Shown piece by piece: positions 8,929 through 17,834 of a stretch of 64,000 nucleotides of DNA; position 1 is the first letter of the stretch; every line of letters begins with the position of its first letter. This DNA comes from Chryseobacterium wanjuense (lineage in GTDB: Bacteria; Bacteroidota; Bacteroidia; Flavobacteriales; Weeksellaceae): positions 620,001 through 684,000 of the forward strand of contig NZ_FOIU01000001.1 of the NCBI RefSeq assembly GCF_900111495.1, written 5' to 3'. The translations under genes were made by a program, and so were the position numbers. Below the pieces are notes generated by a model. It worked only from the letters and a program-made list of their open reading frames with translations. It searched no databases and had not been told where the DNA came from.

Positions 8929-9032
8929 TGTTTCTCTGTTATTATGCATGATATTTTGTTTTCATTTTAATTATTAAAGTCTTGTGTTTTTTCTAATAAA
9001 TAATTAAAATTAATTTTTAAAGTCTTGAAAAA

Positions 9033-9058
9033 GAGTACCCTCAAAAAAAGGGGTACTC
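9033..9058 (-). terminator. Terminator behind the 9206-10927 gene pair
   Basis: GAGTACCC and GGGTACTC pair across a 10-nt loop; on the minus strand the stem is followed by a T-rich stretch (CTTTTTC). It lies 150 bp past the last gene. Confidence 0.65.
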
Positions 9059-9205
9059 AAACTAAATTATACAGATACAATGTATACTGTAAAACATGAC
9101 TGTGAACTTCTAAGCATTTCAATTAAATATTTTCTATCCGTACTGTGGGGAACAATGGACAATAGAAAACTTGTAATGGCTTTAGCAGCATTTGTGTATT
9201 TAGAA

Positions 9206-10060
9206 TCAGTCACCTATTCTTGTTATTAAAAATTGTGTTCCGTCGGCAAAGAGTGTCATTCCCGTTCCGCCACAATTTCCAGATTGTCCTCTTCCTAAGT
9301 TGGTCAGGATCATTTTTCCGTCAGGGAGTGATGCAGATGCATAGGTGATCGTTCCTGTGTGTCTGGATCCTACACCTGCGCCCGTAAGGTGGTCAGACGT
9401 ACTGTGTACTCTGGTAAAAGAAGAAGGTAAAGGAAAATCATAAAAGTATGAACTCAATGTACATCCTCCGTGGCTGGCTGAATATACTACCGTAAAACGA
9501 TACGTTCCTGCAGGGAGTGTAACAAAATGTGTGGTCGCATTATAAGATAATCCCGGTATTCCGTTCTTTATGACAGTCATCGGCATATCCTGTGCACCTC
9601 CGGCGCTTACACCGTTTAGAAAATTAGTAACGTCGGCAGACAGACCAAGCACTGTAGTTCTTGGAAGATCCAGTTCGTTAAGAGATTGTTCTCTTTTTAA
9701 ATAAGAAAAACCTGCCCCCGGACGAACGACACCTAATAAGTCGATATCCTCAGGATTGGGTGCGGGGAGAAGATTGTCTATTCTTACATTATCACCACCG
9801 GTAGTAGCGAAAAATAAAAAGAATTTACTTCTTGGCATACCGGCAGCAAAATAAGGTCCTATATTCATACTTCCGTCTGTATCGATCAGAAAATCGTCAT
9901 AAACCAGAGGGAGTGAAGGCAATCCTCCTGTAGCAGGATTATTCGCTCTGGTATCAAGATGGAAGGGCGCCTGAGGATTTGAAGTTCTGAAACCCACTCT
10001 TTGACTAAACAATGCAGTGCTCATACAGGTAATGGAAAATATTAGTAATAATTTTTTCAT
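9206..10060 (-). CDS. Secreted QVGINT-related protein, divergent
   Basis: A 284-residue exported protein with signal peptide MKKLLLIFSITCMSTALFS. The family opening is altered to QRVGFRTSNPQAPFHLDTRA. The C-terminal half matches the gene upstream: FLNGVSAGG, IKNGIPGLSYNATTHFVTLP, GTYRFTVVY, CTLSSYFYDFP, LGRGQSGNCGGTGMTL. A Cys pair (CTLSS and GNCGG) is conserved in both and may form a disulphide. Second gene of a unit, 45 bp behind 10106-10927. Function unknown. Confidence 0.75.
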   Translation of the reverse strand: MKKLLLIFSITCMSTALFSQRVGFRTSNPQAPFHLDTRANNPATGGLPSLPLVYDDFLIDTDGSMNIGPYFAAGMPRSKFFLFFATTGGDNVRIDNLLPAPNPEDIDLLGVVRPGAGFSYLKREQSLNELDLPRTTVLGLSADVTNFLNGVSAGGAQDMPMTVIKNGIPGLSYNATTHFVTLPAGTYRFTVVYSASHGGCTLSSYFYDFPLPSSFTRVHSTSDHLTGAGVGSRHTGTITYASASLPDGKMILTNLGRGQSGNCGGTGMTLFADGTQFLITRIGD

Positions 10061-10105
10061 TGTAATAAAGATTATCAGTTAAAATTCAGCTTACAGAAAA
10101 ATCCG

Positions 10106-10927
10106 TTAAGCTCCCATTCTGTATATCAATAAGTGTGTAGAATCTTTTACCAGAGTCATACCTGTTCCGGTGCAATTTCCAGCCTGTCCTCTTCCTAATC
10201 TGATAAAAAAGCTGTTGGTAGGGTTTACCAGTTTTACAGAATAACTTATCGTTCCGCCATGATTGGAAACACCTCCTTCTAAATGCGAAGCATTACTCTG
10301 AACTCTTACTGCCGTTCCGTCATTCGGGAAATCAACGAAATATGAGCTTAGAGTACAGCCGGTATTATTATGATCAGCTTCGTATACAAAAGTGAATTGG
10401 TATGTTCCCGGTGGAAGTACAATTTCTCTTGTCGCCGCCGTGAAAGTAAGCCCGGGGATTGCGTTTTTTATCATTGCCATATTCACCACCTGATTGTTTC
10501 CGGGAGCAACTCCATTAAGGAAATTGGTAACGCTAGTGCCTAAAACGAAAAGTGCCGGTCTGGGAATAGAAAGACTTTCTACAGATCCTATTGATCGTAT
10601 TAAACCTGTAGACGTAATACCCAGTAGGTTATCTAGTTGTGGATCACCGGCGACAAGTCCGCCAATCTGTGCAGGATCATTCACCCCGTCGCCGACAATA
10701 TGTAATTTTCTTGCCGGTGTTGTGGTACCGATTCCGACATAGCCATTGGGCGAGGTGATCACAAAATCATTGGCTTGCTGTGCAACGGTAGGTGCCCCTG
10801 TCGCAGGATTGTCTTTTCCGGCGTCGACATGAAACATGCCTTGCGGATTATTTGTATGAATTCCTACTTGAGCCTGCATATATAAAGCAGAAATCAAAAA
10901 AATCGAAAGTAATAGCTTTTTTTTCAT
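10106..10927 (-). CDS. Secreted QVGINT-family protein, first of pair
   Basis: A 273-residue protein with signal peptide ending ALYMQA, then QVGIHTNNPQGMFHVDAGKD and VGIGTTTPARKLHIVGDG. The C-terminal domain is shared with 9206-10060 (IKNAIPGLTFTAATREIVLP ... CTLSSYFVDFP ... LGRGQAGNCTGTGMTL). Upstream at 11011-11026 is a weaker version of the family palindrome (ATTTTCGAAAAA), without the fixed 36-bp spacing. Function unknown. Confidence 0.77.
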   Translation of the reverse strand: MKKKLLLSIFLISALYMQAQVGIHTNNPQGMFHVDAGKDNPATGAPTVAQQANDFVITSPNGYVGIGTTTPARKLHIVGDGVNDPAQIGGLVAGDPQLDNLLGITSTGLIRSIGSVESLSIPRPALFVLGTSVTNFLNGVAPGNNQVVNMAMIKNAIPGLTFTAATREIVLPPGTYQFTFVYEADHNNTGCTLSSYFVDFPNDGTAVRVQSNASHLEGGVSNHGGTISYSVKLVNPTNSFFIRLGRGQAGNCTGTGMTLVKDSTHLLIYRMGA

Positions 10928-11487
10928 AGTTATAATGCGGTTTTATTGTTGATTTTATTTAATTAAGCTCTGTTTATATTGTTTAATACAAAAATATATT
11001 GATTTTATTGTTATTTTCGAAAAAAGCCGTAGAATTAAGCCTACAAATTGTAGAACTAATTCTACAAAGAATGCAGTGAAGTTTTATCGTTAGTTAAAAT
11101 GAAATTCTTATATTAAATAAACTCCCAACAAGAAGCTCGTTGGTCAAAAGTTCTTACAACGGTTACCGAAAAGGAACTCTGGAGCGTTGTGGAGCAGGTT
11201 TAGAACGGCTGGCTTAAAAAAAACCTTATAGATTTTCAAAATCAATAAGGTTTTAATGTATTAACAGACATTTATTTTTTTTCATTTCAAAACAAATTAA
11301 AATTAAAGAATGCGGGTTATATTCCCGCATTCCACCAGCTAAGCGATCACTATTTAAGTTTACAAATTCACAAGATGATATTTAAAACATGTATAAATCC
11401 TGTCACGGCATTTTATCTTATGGATGATATGATATTTAAAACTTACTCTGAAAATTGCTTTCGTAGCCGGGTTATTTAATATTAATC
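10928..11487. other. Intergenic region with two terminator hairpins
   Basis: The weak palindrome lies at 11011-11026. GAATGCGGG/CCCGCATTC (11308-11332, minus strand, T-rich after) probably ends the 11488 transcript. A longer imperfect stem at 11221-11254, with eight T on its minus side, is a second stop. A palindromic stretch around 11040-11065 repeats TAGAATTA/TAGAACTAATTCTA. No gene seen. Confidence 0.55.
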
Positions 11488-12735
11488 TTATAATGGTTTT
11501 ACGCATCTTACAGGATAACCGTCGAGCGTTCCTCTTGGATCGAAGACAGTGCCTGTAGCTAAATTAAATCCTGAAACACGTCGGTCTGCATGTTCTGTAC
11601 TGCCGCCGCCGCCATAAACAATATTACCTCCTTCAATAACAAACTCAGAGCTGTAGAATGTATCCATTGGGAAAAGAGCCAGCCTGCTTGTTCTCATTAA
11701 TCTTCTGGGATAAGCTACTAAAGCTCCATTAGCTGCATTTCTAAACATTTCCGGAGCTACAAGTTTTAAAGGATTGTTGAGCCACGGTGTGGAACCTGCA
11801 TTATAATTAGCTGGACCATAGTTAGCATCCTGAGCAACTGCAAAACCACTTGGACAAGGATCTCCGGGACCTACTGTATATTTTTTCAAAGCGAGATTTA
11901 ATACCTTAAGACCATAATAATTTCCTGTTTCCGGATCGGGATTTCCTGTACCGTCCAAATTACGGGTACCATCGGTAGAGGTATAAAATAATCCTGAATT
12001 TACGGGTGTTACAGTAGGGTTGGGAGCAGGCGTGGCAGTAGTAGACAATCCTGTTGCTGTAGTTGCTGATGTCCAGTTAACAAGCTCATGCCCATCAGAG
12101 TTTCTTCCTAACTGAAATAAACTTCCGAATGCCAGATAATCGTCAACATTGGTTGCTCCCATTTCAGGATTGAAAGAAGGATGTCCCACTTCGTTATAAT
12201 GCGATCCTAAATTGGTCTGCAGCCATTCATCACTTCCGGGGCCTAATATTACCTTATACAAGAAGCGGTGATTGCCGTCATTTCTTATTGTTCCGGTATA
12301 GTTCTGATCCGGGACATATACTTTTCTGGTGAAATTACAGCTTCCAGCATTTGTTCCGGTTGTATTGGTTACAGTATAGGAAAATGTTCCATTGCCAACG
12401 GTATAATCAACCGGTATTCCTGTACCTGTTAAGGTAACATTCTGTACGCCGGTTGTCGTAAAAGTTCCGGATGCACTGAAAGTCACTCCGTTTACTGCGC
12501 CGGTTGTAAAGGCATACGGACCGGGAATGATGACATTCACTGCTATTTCCTGTTTGGCTGCAATGTCAGCACTAGCTGCTGGTAAGCCTGTTCCTAGCCA
12601 TCCTATTGTAGAAACGTTACATGCTGTAATCGTAAAAACCGGATCCGGAGCATCCAAAGCTTCCATAATCACATTTTGCTGGGCTTTTACCTGTGAAAAT
12701 AATAGCAGTATAATTGATATATATAAACTTTTCAT
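11488..12735 (-). CDS. Secreted protein with FISUMP-like C-terminal domain
   Basis: A 415-residue exported protein with signal peptide MKSLYISIILLLFSQVKA. The N-terminal ~150 residues are Thr/Gly/Val-rich and Ig-like (VTLTGTGIPVDYTVGNGTF). The C-terminal part carries signs of the Fibrobacter succinogenes major paralogous domain: DPCPSGFAV, a conserved NNPLKLVAPEMFRNAANG stretch, and the terminal GYPVRCVKPL. It lies 11 bp behind the QVGINT gene 12747-13841 and shares its transcript. FISUMP proteins are secreted and of unknown function; an adhesive or surface role is a guess. Confidence 0.72.
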   Translation of the reverse strand: MKSLYISIILLLFSQVKAQQNVIMEALDAPDPVFTITACNVSTIGWLGTGLPAASADIAAKQEIAVNVIIPGPYAFTTGAVNGVTFSASGTFTTTGVQNVTLTGTGIPVDYTVGNGTFSYTVTNTTGTNAGSCNFTRKVYVPDQNYTGTIRNDGNHRFLYKVILGPGSDEWLQTNLGSHYNEVGHPSFNPEMGATNVDDYLAFGSLFQLGRNSDGHELVNWTSATTATGLSTTATPAPNPTVTPVNSGLFYTSTDGTRNLDGTGNPDPETGNYYGLKVLNLALKKYTVGPGDPCPSGFAVAQDANYGPANYNAGSTPWLNNPLKLVAPEMFRNAANGALVAYPRRLMRTSRLALFPMDTFYSSEFVIEGGNIVYGGGGSTEHADRRVSGFNLATGTVFDPRGTLDGYPVRCVKPL

Positions 12736-12746
12736 AAATATCTTTT

Positions 12747-13841
12747 TTAATTAACTGCGTCTCCTGTTACCGTTGCATAAACAGGGCTTTTTCGAATGAT
12801 TCCGATAGCGGAATTCTGGGTTCTGGTTTTCAATCCGCGTGCTGAAGCCAATCCCGGTCCTGCAACCGTAACCTGTCCTGTACCCTGCTGAATAATTACA
12901 CAATGAAATGCATTAGGAAGAGTATCCGGTACAGTGATCGTTACCGGTGTCGAAGACATTACATAGATAAAACCGCCTTCATCAGTAGCCACCAATGCAT
13001 CGGTAGCGGTTGTAATGTTTCTGAAAGGTGTATTAATTTTAGCATAATTTACGCTGTTATCTGCAATTTTAGCAGTAGTAATATCTCCGTCAGCAATGCC
13101 TAATGTGTACGGACTTGCAGCGGTACCTGCTCCGGATCTCGTCAAAGCACCTCCCGCTGTTGCGTTTAATACTTCGTTTCCGATAATTCCGTCTGTTGCT
13201 TCCCAAGAGGGTGCTGTTCCGGCTCCGTTGGATACAAGGACTTGCCCTGCTGTACCTGCACTTCCCGCAACGGTTGCTGTACCACCTACATTGAGTTCGT
13301 TTGTAAGCTGCATGGTTCCGTTGATATGCACTTTTCTTTGAGGGGTGATGGTTCCCATTCCGACTCTGTTATTTTCTCCATCTACGGAAAAAGTATTTCC
13401 ATTAACAGAAAATCCGTGAGCTATCGTAGGAGTAAAACGTAGAAAGTTTGTTCCTTGTGTTACAATTCTGTTTCCTTCGAGTGTGCCGTCGGAATTATAA
13501 ATATTTACAGAACTTGTGGGTGCTGATGTAGGAATCAGTTTTGTCCATGCTGTTCCGTTAAAATAGTAATATCCTACAGCATCGATGTTCACGGCATTTC
13601 CGGCCAAGGTTCCGTTTGCAGTACTGTTTACATAGATTAATGTAGAAGTGGGAATAGCAATCATCGACTGGGCTTTTAATCTGTCTACTCTTGGGATCAA
13701 AAGTCCTTCTACAGATGTTCCTGTCAGATTTTTAGCCGTAATATCTAATGATGCCTGTGGTGTTGAGGTATGCACACCAACCTGTGCAAATGTTATTACA
13801 CCGAATGTAAGTGTAAAAATTGATAATAGTTGTTTTTTCAT
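12747..13841 (-). CDS. Secreted QVGINT-family protein, LDITAKN type
   Basis: A 364-residue mosaic family member. In order: signal peptide (MKKQLLSIFTLTFGVITFA), QVGVHTSTPQASLDITAKNL, the VEGLLIPRVDRLKAQSM block, the GYYYFNGTAWTKL block, the NIYNSDGTLEGNR block, VGMGTITPQRKVHINGTMQL, then NELNVGGTATVAGSAGTAG and VSNGAGTAPSWEATDG. The same blocks recur in other orders at 21966, 22990, 27854 and 57523. The tail (DTLPNAFHCVIIQQGTGQVT) resembles tail-fibre head modules. It leads the unit with the FISUMP gene. Function unknown. Confidence 0.8.
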   Translation of the reverse strand: MKKQLLSIFTLTFGVITFAQVGVHTSTPQASLDITAKNLTGTSVEGLLIPRVDRLKAQSMIAIPTSTLIYVNSTANGTLAGNAVNIDAVGYYYFNGTAWTKLIPTSAPTSSVNIYNSDGTLEGNRIVTQGTNFLRFTPTIAHGFSVNGNTFSVDGENNRVGMGTITPQRKVHINGTMQLTNELNVGGTATVAGSAGTAGQVLVSNGAGTAPSWEATDGIIGNEVLNATAGGALTRSGAGTAASPYTLGIADGDITTAKIADNSVNYAKINTPFRNITTATDALVATDEGGFIYVMSSTPVTITVPDTLPNAFHCVIIQQGTGQVTVAGPGLASARGLKTRTQNSAIGIIRKSPVYATVTGDAVN

Positions 13842-13953
13842 GTTTGTAATTTTTAGAATCTTGTTACTCTAGTTTTTTACCAGTACAATTTCTGGTATAA
13901 TAAATTTTGCGATCGTTGGGAACTTTAATCGCAATGATAAAATTGTTTGGAAT

Positions 13954-14016
13954 CTAGTTCGTGTATTTTTTTAGAAATCGGGAACTTTTTGATAGAAGAA
14001 TAATAGTGTTTTTCAT
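13954..14016 (-). pseudogene. Relic start of a lost QVGINT gene
   Basis: A 20-codon ORF (MKNTIILLSKSSRFLKKYTN) begins about 40 bp downstream of the promoter at 14058-14065, where the intact gene starts behind the homologous promoter at 7154. The stretch 14035-14160 aligns by eye with 7127-7240, including TTATGCNTGACATT, GAAATASCC and TTTTAATT. I infer that a family gene was lost here, leaving its promoter to drive 13841 through a ~210-nt leader. The rest of 13842-14057 shows nothing else. Confidence 0.35.
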
Positions 14017-14057
14017 GTTGTGAATTGTTTAAATATTGTTATGCCTGACATTGTTTG

Positions 14058-14116
14058 CAAATTTATCAGCAAACATATTGTGAGGAAAGAAATACCCTTT
14101 CCATTTTCGAAAAACG
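14058..14116 (-). promoter_or_regulatory. QVGINT promoter with upstream palindromic box
   Basis: Minus-strand -7 box TAAATTTG at 14058-14065 and box CGTTTTTCGAAAATG (14102-14116 on plus), with 36 bp between them. The box is followed on minus by GAAAGG, as at 7.2 and 58.4 kb. Confidence 0.65.
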
Positions 14117-14250
14117 AGAATGATTTTAATTGTAAAATATTGATAATTAGAGTTTTAATTTTAGTTATAAATGAAATCGCAAGTATGTTTTTTATTAAAA
14201 ATCTTGTTGTTTTTTGAATTTGAAAAGTAAAAAAGTGTCATAAAAATCAT

Positions 14251-14280
14251 AAAAAAAGCCTGTACCTCGATGAGATACAG
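14251..14280 (-). terminator. Terminator of the TPR-AraC gene
   Basis: Minus-strand stem CTGTATCTC/GAGGTACAG (one mismatch), 3-nt loop, then GG-C and eight T; 33 bp past the stop codon. Confidence 0.75.
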
Positions 14281-14312
14281 ACCGCTGTAAAAAATTAATA
14301 ATTTTATCGAAA

Positions 14313-15914
14313 TTAATTTTTATTCTTCTTTGTTTCTTCTTGTTCTATAAATGAAATAAAAGTAGAAGGTGAAATTCCTGTAATGGATTTAAAAATAGTG
14401 GTGAATTTACTGTGCGATGAAAAACCGCACTCTTCAGCCAAAGCTCCCACTTTGTATTTTCTGTATTTTTCGGATGTATTTAGCTTATGGATGATGTAGT
14501 TGATTCTTAATTTATTGATATAACTCTTAAAGTCTGTTCCTTTATGTTTTTTCACGACATAAGAAATATATCGGATATTGGTATTAAATTCTGTGGCCAG
14601 ATAGGAAAGGGATATAAAACTGTTGTTATATTTTTCATCTTTTTCAAACTGCTCGAGCTCCGAAAGGATTTTAGCCTCTGTTTCTTTATTGATGGCTATG
14701 TCATTCTGTTTGTTTTCTGCTTCTATTTCTTCGTAGATATTTTCCTCTTCATTTTCATTTTCCTCCATTTCTGAGGTTACTACTTTAGATTCCAACACGT
14801 ATTCTTCCTTTTCTTTATAATGATCGATAATACTTTTGAATTTCTGATATTCGGCTTTGTGTTTCTTTCTATTAATGATGAAAAGAATAGCGAGACTCAA
14901 AATCAGCAGGGAAGCGACACCGATTATAATATTCTTTGTACTGTTCCAGCCTATATATTGCTCTTTTTCTTTTTCTATTTTATCGTAATCATTATCAACA
15001 GTTTTCTTGTACTTATCTTCTGTTTTCTTGAATACTTCTACGAATTTTTTTCTGTATATGCTGGCTTTTTCATATTGCTTTGTCTGCTCATAATATTTTG
15101 CCAGGCCATCGTACACTGTTCTTTTAGCAGCCGGATGATCGGCAGTTTCGGCATATTGCAATCCTTTTAGAAGATACTTTTCAGCCTCTTTATATTGCTT
15201 TTGATTGGTTTTTGATATTCCCAACCCAATATAGCTCAATGCTGTACCGACAAATGTTTCAGGTAAAATTTCTATAGCTTTTAGATTATAGCTATCAGAA
15301 TTTTTATAATCATGCAGCTCAAGATAATTTTGTCCTAAAAGTTGATATGTTCTTCCCAGATTAATTTTATCAGCAGGTATTTTTGAAAGGCATTCAAGTG
15401 ACTGATTCAGATAATGTATTGCGTTTTTGTGGTTTTTCTGTTCCATTTCATAATATCCTAATTCCTGGTAAAAAAGGGATTTTACTTGCGCTTTTTTCTG
15501 TTCATTATTAATTTTATCAGCCAGCTTTAATCCTTCGTCCGCATATGTTTTAGATTTATTATTAAGTCCAATAATTCGATATTCAGAAGCTAGAAGACCA
15601 CGGATTTTTGATTTTAATTCATCATTTTCAGATTTGTCGAGAATATCTTTTGCTTTTTCCGCAAACTTTATACTTTCTTCATTTTTATTTTGTTGCAGGT
15701 AGATGTTAGCGCTTAACATGAAAGCTCTTCCCTTATGTTCAGGAGTAGTAGCCGCTGCATACATCGAATCGGCAATCTTTAATGCACGAGGGGTATCTTT
15801 TGCCGCAACTTCTGTTAAAGTTTTCATATACAACTGTTCAAAAGGATCATTGCTTTTTTGGGCCCATCCCATCGTAGAATACAGGAAAATAAGAAAAAGT
15901 AAATTTTTAGTCAT
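14313..15914 (-). CDS. TPR - transmembrane - AraC-type DNA-binding regulator
   Basis: A 533-residue membrane-anchored regulator. Signal peptide at 1-18 (ending GWAQ). About residues 30-300 are TPR helices (ALSYIGLGISKTNQKQYKEA and similar repeats) that should lie in the periplasm. One TM segment at about 327-346 (NIIIGVASLLILSLAILFII) is followed by an acidic linker and an AraC/HTH_18 domain at about 425-525 (INYIIHKLNTSEKYRKYKVG, EECGFSSHSKFTTIFKSITG). This suggests that an extracellular or periplasmic signal is passed straight to DNA. Its 3' end faces the QVGINT promoter at 14.1 kb, and a shorter relative (30667) sits beside another such promoter. Confidence 0.85.
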   Translation of the reverse strand: MTKNLLFLIFLYSTMGWAQKSNDPFEQLYMKTLTEVAAKDTPRALKIADSMYAAATTPEHKGRAFMLSANIYLQQNKNEESIKFAEKAKDILDKSENDELKSKIRGLLASEYRIIGLNNKSKTYADEGLKLADKINNEQKKAQVKSLFYQELGYYEMEQKNHKNAIHYLNQSLECLSKIPADKINLGRTYQLLGQNYLELHDYKNSDSYNLKAIEILPETFVGTALSYIGLGISKTNQKQYKEAEKYLLKGLQYAETADHPAAKRTVYDGLAKYYEQTKQYEKASIYRKKFVEVFKKTEDKYKKTVDNDYDKIEKEKEQYIGWNSTKNIIIGVASLLILSLAILFIINRKKHKAEYQKFKSIIDHYKEKEEYVLESKVVTSEMEENENEEENIYEEIEAENKQNDIAINKETEAKILSELEQFEKDEKYNNSFISLSYLATEFNTNIRYISYVVKKHKGTDFKSYINKLRINYIIHKLNTSEKYRKYKVGALAEECGFSSHSKFTTIFKSITGISPSTFISFIEQEETKKNKN

Positions 15915-16181
15915 AATTCAAATTAATGGTGAAAATTTTCTATCAAAATATGTTTTTAACGAATTTAACGAAAATAAATTAAAAAAAAGTTGTTATGTTT
16001 AAATTTTCCGTTAAATATGGTATGTGTTGAAAATGAGATTTTTAATTGTCTGAATGATTCTTTTCTGGATGATTTATCTAATGAATTTGTGATGATTTTA
16101 TCTAAAATTAAAGAAAACTCTCCTGACAAACAGTTGTCATCATTTCATTTTATCTTTATCCCGACAAAAATTGTTTTTTTT

Positions 16182-16502
16182 ATGGATCAGAATAGTTTAG
16201 ATAAAATCATACAGCGTTCCCTTGAAATCAGAGAAAAATATCATCAACTGGAAATTCGGCAGAATGGTAAAGAATGGACACTGGAACAGGACGTATTAGC
16301 TTTTTTAACCGATGCCGGATTGGTGGGAAGAGACGTTATGTCGCATGAAAAAACATGGACAAAACCCAATTCCGCAGAAGAACTGGAACATAAATTAGCC
16401 GAAAATATCTGGTGGTTGATTATCTTAGCAGACCGAACAGGAATTGATATTAAAGAAGCGTTAGAAAAATTTTTAATCAAAACCGAAAATATACTGAAAT
16501 GA
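16182..16502 (+). CDS. MazG-like nucleotide pyrophosphohydrolase-related protein
   Basis: A 106-residue all-helical protein. WTLEQDVLAFLTDAGLVGRD, then LEHKLAENIWWLIILADRTG and IDIKEALEKFLIKTE, resemble the MazG fold, in which E-x-A-D-x-hydrophobic helices end in a GIDLeeA segment. I start at ATG 16182 (MDQNSLDKII); the frame is open to 15990, but the extra part is unlike the family. Its stop overlaps the start of tag by 4 bp (ATGA), so the two genes are coupled. A house-cleaning NTP hydrolase paired with a DNA repair enzyme makes sense, but the substrate is unknown. Confidence 0.65.
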   Translation: MDQNSLDKIIQRSLEIREKYHQLEIRQNGKEWTLEQDVLAFLTDAGLVGRDVMSHEKTWTKPNSAEELEHKLAENIWWLIILADRTGIDIKEALEKFLIKTENILK

Positions 16503-17050
16503 GTTATTGTTTAGCCATAGAAAGAATGCAGCCTGAAAGCAGGAGGGAACTTCACAAAAAATACCATGACAATCATTATGGTTTTCCGATTCATGATGAT
16601 AACGAATTGTTCGGAAGATTAATAATGGAGATCAATCAGGCGGGTCTGAGCTGGGAAACGATTCTGAAAAAGGAAGAAAGTTTCAGACTGGCTTACGATA
16701 ATTTTGATATTCAAAAAGTGGCGGTTTACACGGAACAGGATCGTGAAAGATTATTAAGTGATCCGGGAATTATTCGGAATAAATTAAAGGTAAACGCAGC
16801 CATCGAAAATGCCAAAACCATTATCGATTTGCAAAAAGAATTCGGATCCTTCGAAAAATGGCTGGAACATCATCACCCGAAAACATTACCGGAATGGATG
16901 AAATTATTCAAAAAAACTTTCAAGTTTACAGGTGGAGAAATTGTGAATGAATTTTTAATGAGCATCGGTTATCTGAAAGGTTCTCACGATGAAAGTTGTT
17001 CGGTCTATCACGAAGTGTTGAAGCATGAACCGATGTGGAAGAAAGGATAA
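16499..17050 (+). CDS. tag: DNA-3-methyladenine glycosylase I
   Basis: A 183-residue base-excision repair glycosylase removing N3-methyladenine from alkylated DNA. Family marks: YHDNHYGFPIHDDNELFGRL near the N-terminus and EINQAGLSWETILKKEESFR. The four zinc ligands of E. coli Tag have matches here: Cys4, His23, His163 and Cys167 (GSHDESC). Length fits. It overlaps the MazG-like gene by 4 bp. Confidence 0.92.
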   Translation: MSYCLAIERMQPESRRELHKKYHDNHYGFPIHDDNELFGRLIMEINQAGLSWETILKKEESFRLAYDNFDIQKVAVYTEQDRERLLSDPGIIRNKLKVNAAIENAKTIIDLQKEFGSFEKWLEHHHPKTLPEWMKLFKKTFKFTGGEIVNEFLMSIGYLKGSHDESCSVYHEVLKHEPMWKKG

Positions 17051-17161
17051 TTTTTTTGATTCTCAAAAATATCACATTATTAATAGTAAAAGCTTATTTT
17101 ACAGTTGTTTGTAGCGGTGTTATACTGAGGTTCTCGAAGCATATTAAAATCAATCTCAAAC

Positions 17162-17268
17162 AGATGCTTCGACTGCTTCGCGCTCAGCATGACACTGGCA
17201 AATTATTCTGTGAAAGTAGCAGTTAGTATTAGCGATGTCATGCTGAGCGCGAAGCAGTCGAAGCATCT
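17162..17268. repeat. Perfect 33-bp inverted repeat (dispersed element)
   Basis: The arm at 17162-17194 and its exact complement at 17236-17268 flank 41 bp; each contains GTCATGCTGAGCGCGAAGCA or its complement. A degenerate arm fragment lies at 17126-17141. The core GTCATGCTGAGC..GAAG is familiar from many flavobacterial intergenic repeats. It lies downstream of both tag and the convergent DUF2199 gene. Confidence 0.85.
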
Positions 17269-17295
17269 AAAATATGTTAGTTTACTTAATCGCTT

Positions 17296-17799
17296 TTAAG
17301 AACCATTTAAAACAACACCAATCCTTTTTTCAGCCTCTTCTTTTGAAATTCCGCTATAAAAATCCTTTACAAAAGGATGTTCGCAACTCTCATGAGGATA
17401 AATGAAAGGTCTTCCTATTTTATTATCAATAAATACATCTGTTGGAATGGCTTCGTCAAATTCATAATCCGGAATGTAATTTGACAACCAACCGAAACAT
17501 CCACCTTCAAAATTTTTATCATCGTAGTTCTCGATGTAATTATTAAAGCTTTTTTCACTTAATGAAACCCAAACGCCATATTCAAGATCCTGACAACTAT
17601 CATCAACTTCCTGTACAAGAACCACTCTGATAAAATAGTTTGTGTGATCGGGATAATTAATAATACATGTATCAGATGTTAGTTCTGAATGCTCTAATTC
17701 TTCTTCAGTTAAATGAAAATAAGGAGATGGTGCTGAAAAAGCTATTGCGGGCCAGTCTTCTTTTTCTTCGCCGCAGCATTGGCAGATATATTTCATCAT
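17296..17799 (-). CDS. DUF2199 domain protein
   Basis: A 167-residue cytoplasmic protein. A CxxC near the N-terminus (YICQCCGEEKEDWPAIAFSA), a PYFHLTEEELEHSELTSD segment and a DYEFDEAIPTDVF-like C-terminal half match DUF2199. The Cys pair suggests a small zinc knuckle. Function unknown. It follows the patatin gene by 35 bp on the same strand and may be co-transcribed. Confidence 0.8.
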   Translation of the reverse strand: MMKYICQCCGEEKEDWPAIAFSAPSPYFHLTEEELEHSELTSDTCIINYPDHTNYFIRVVLVQEVDDSCQDLEYGVWVSLSEKSFNNYIENYDDKNFEGGCFGWLSNYIPDYEFDEAIPTDVFIDNKIGRPFIYPHESCEHPFVKDFYSGISKEEAEKRIGVVLNGS

Positions 17800-17834
17800 G
17801 TAAGATATTTAAACCCAAAAATACTCAAATTTCC

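Noticed and set aside
11011..11026. Fifth copy of the 36-bp-spaced box
   Set aside because: ATTTTCGAAAAA core is present, but no -7 lies at the fixed distance.
14020..14217. 65-codon plus-strand ORF
   Set aside because: Lies across the conserved minus-strand promoter and box, so it is an accidental frame.
15990..16181. 64-codon extension of the MazG-like gene
   Set aside because: In frame, but Phe/Ile/Lys-rich, unlike the family; the ATG at 16182 gives the compact helical protein.
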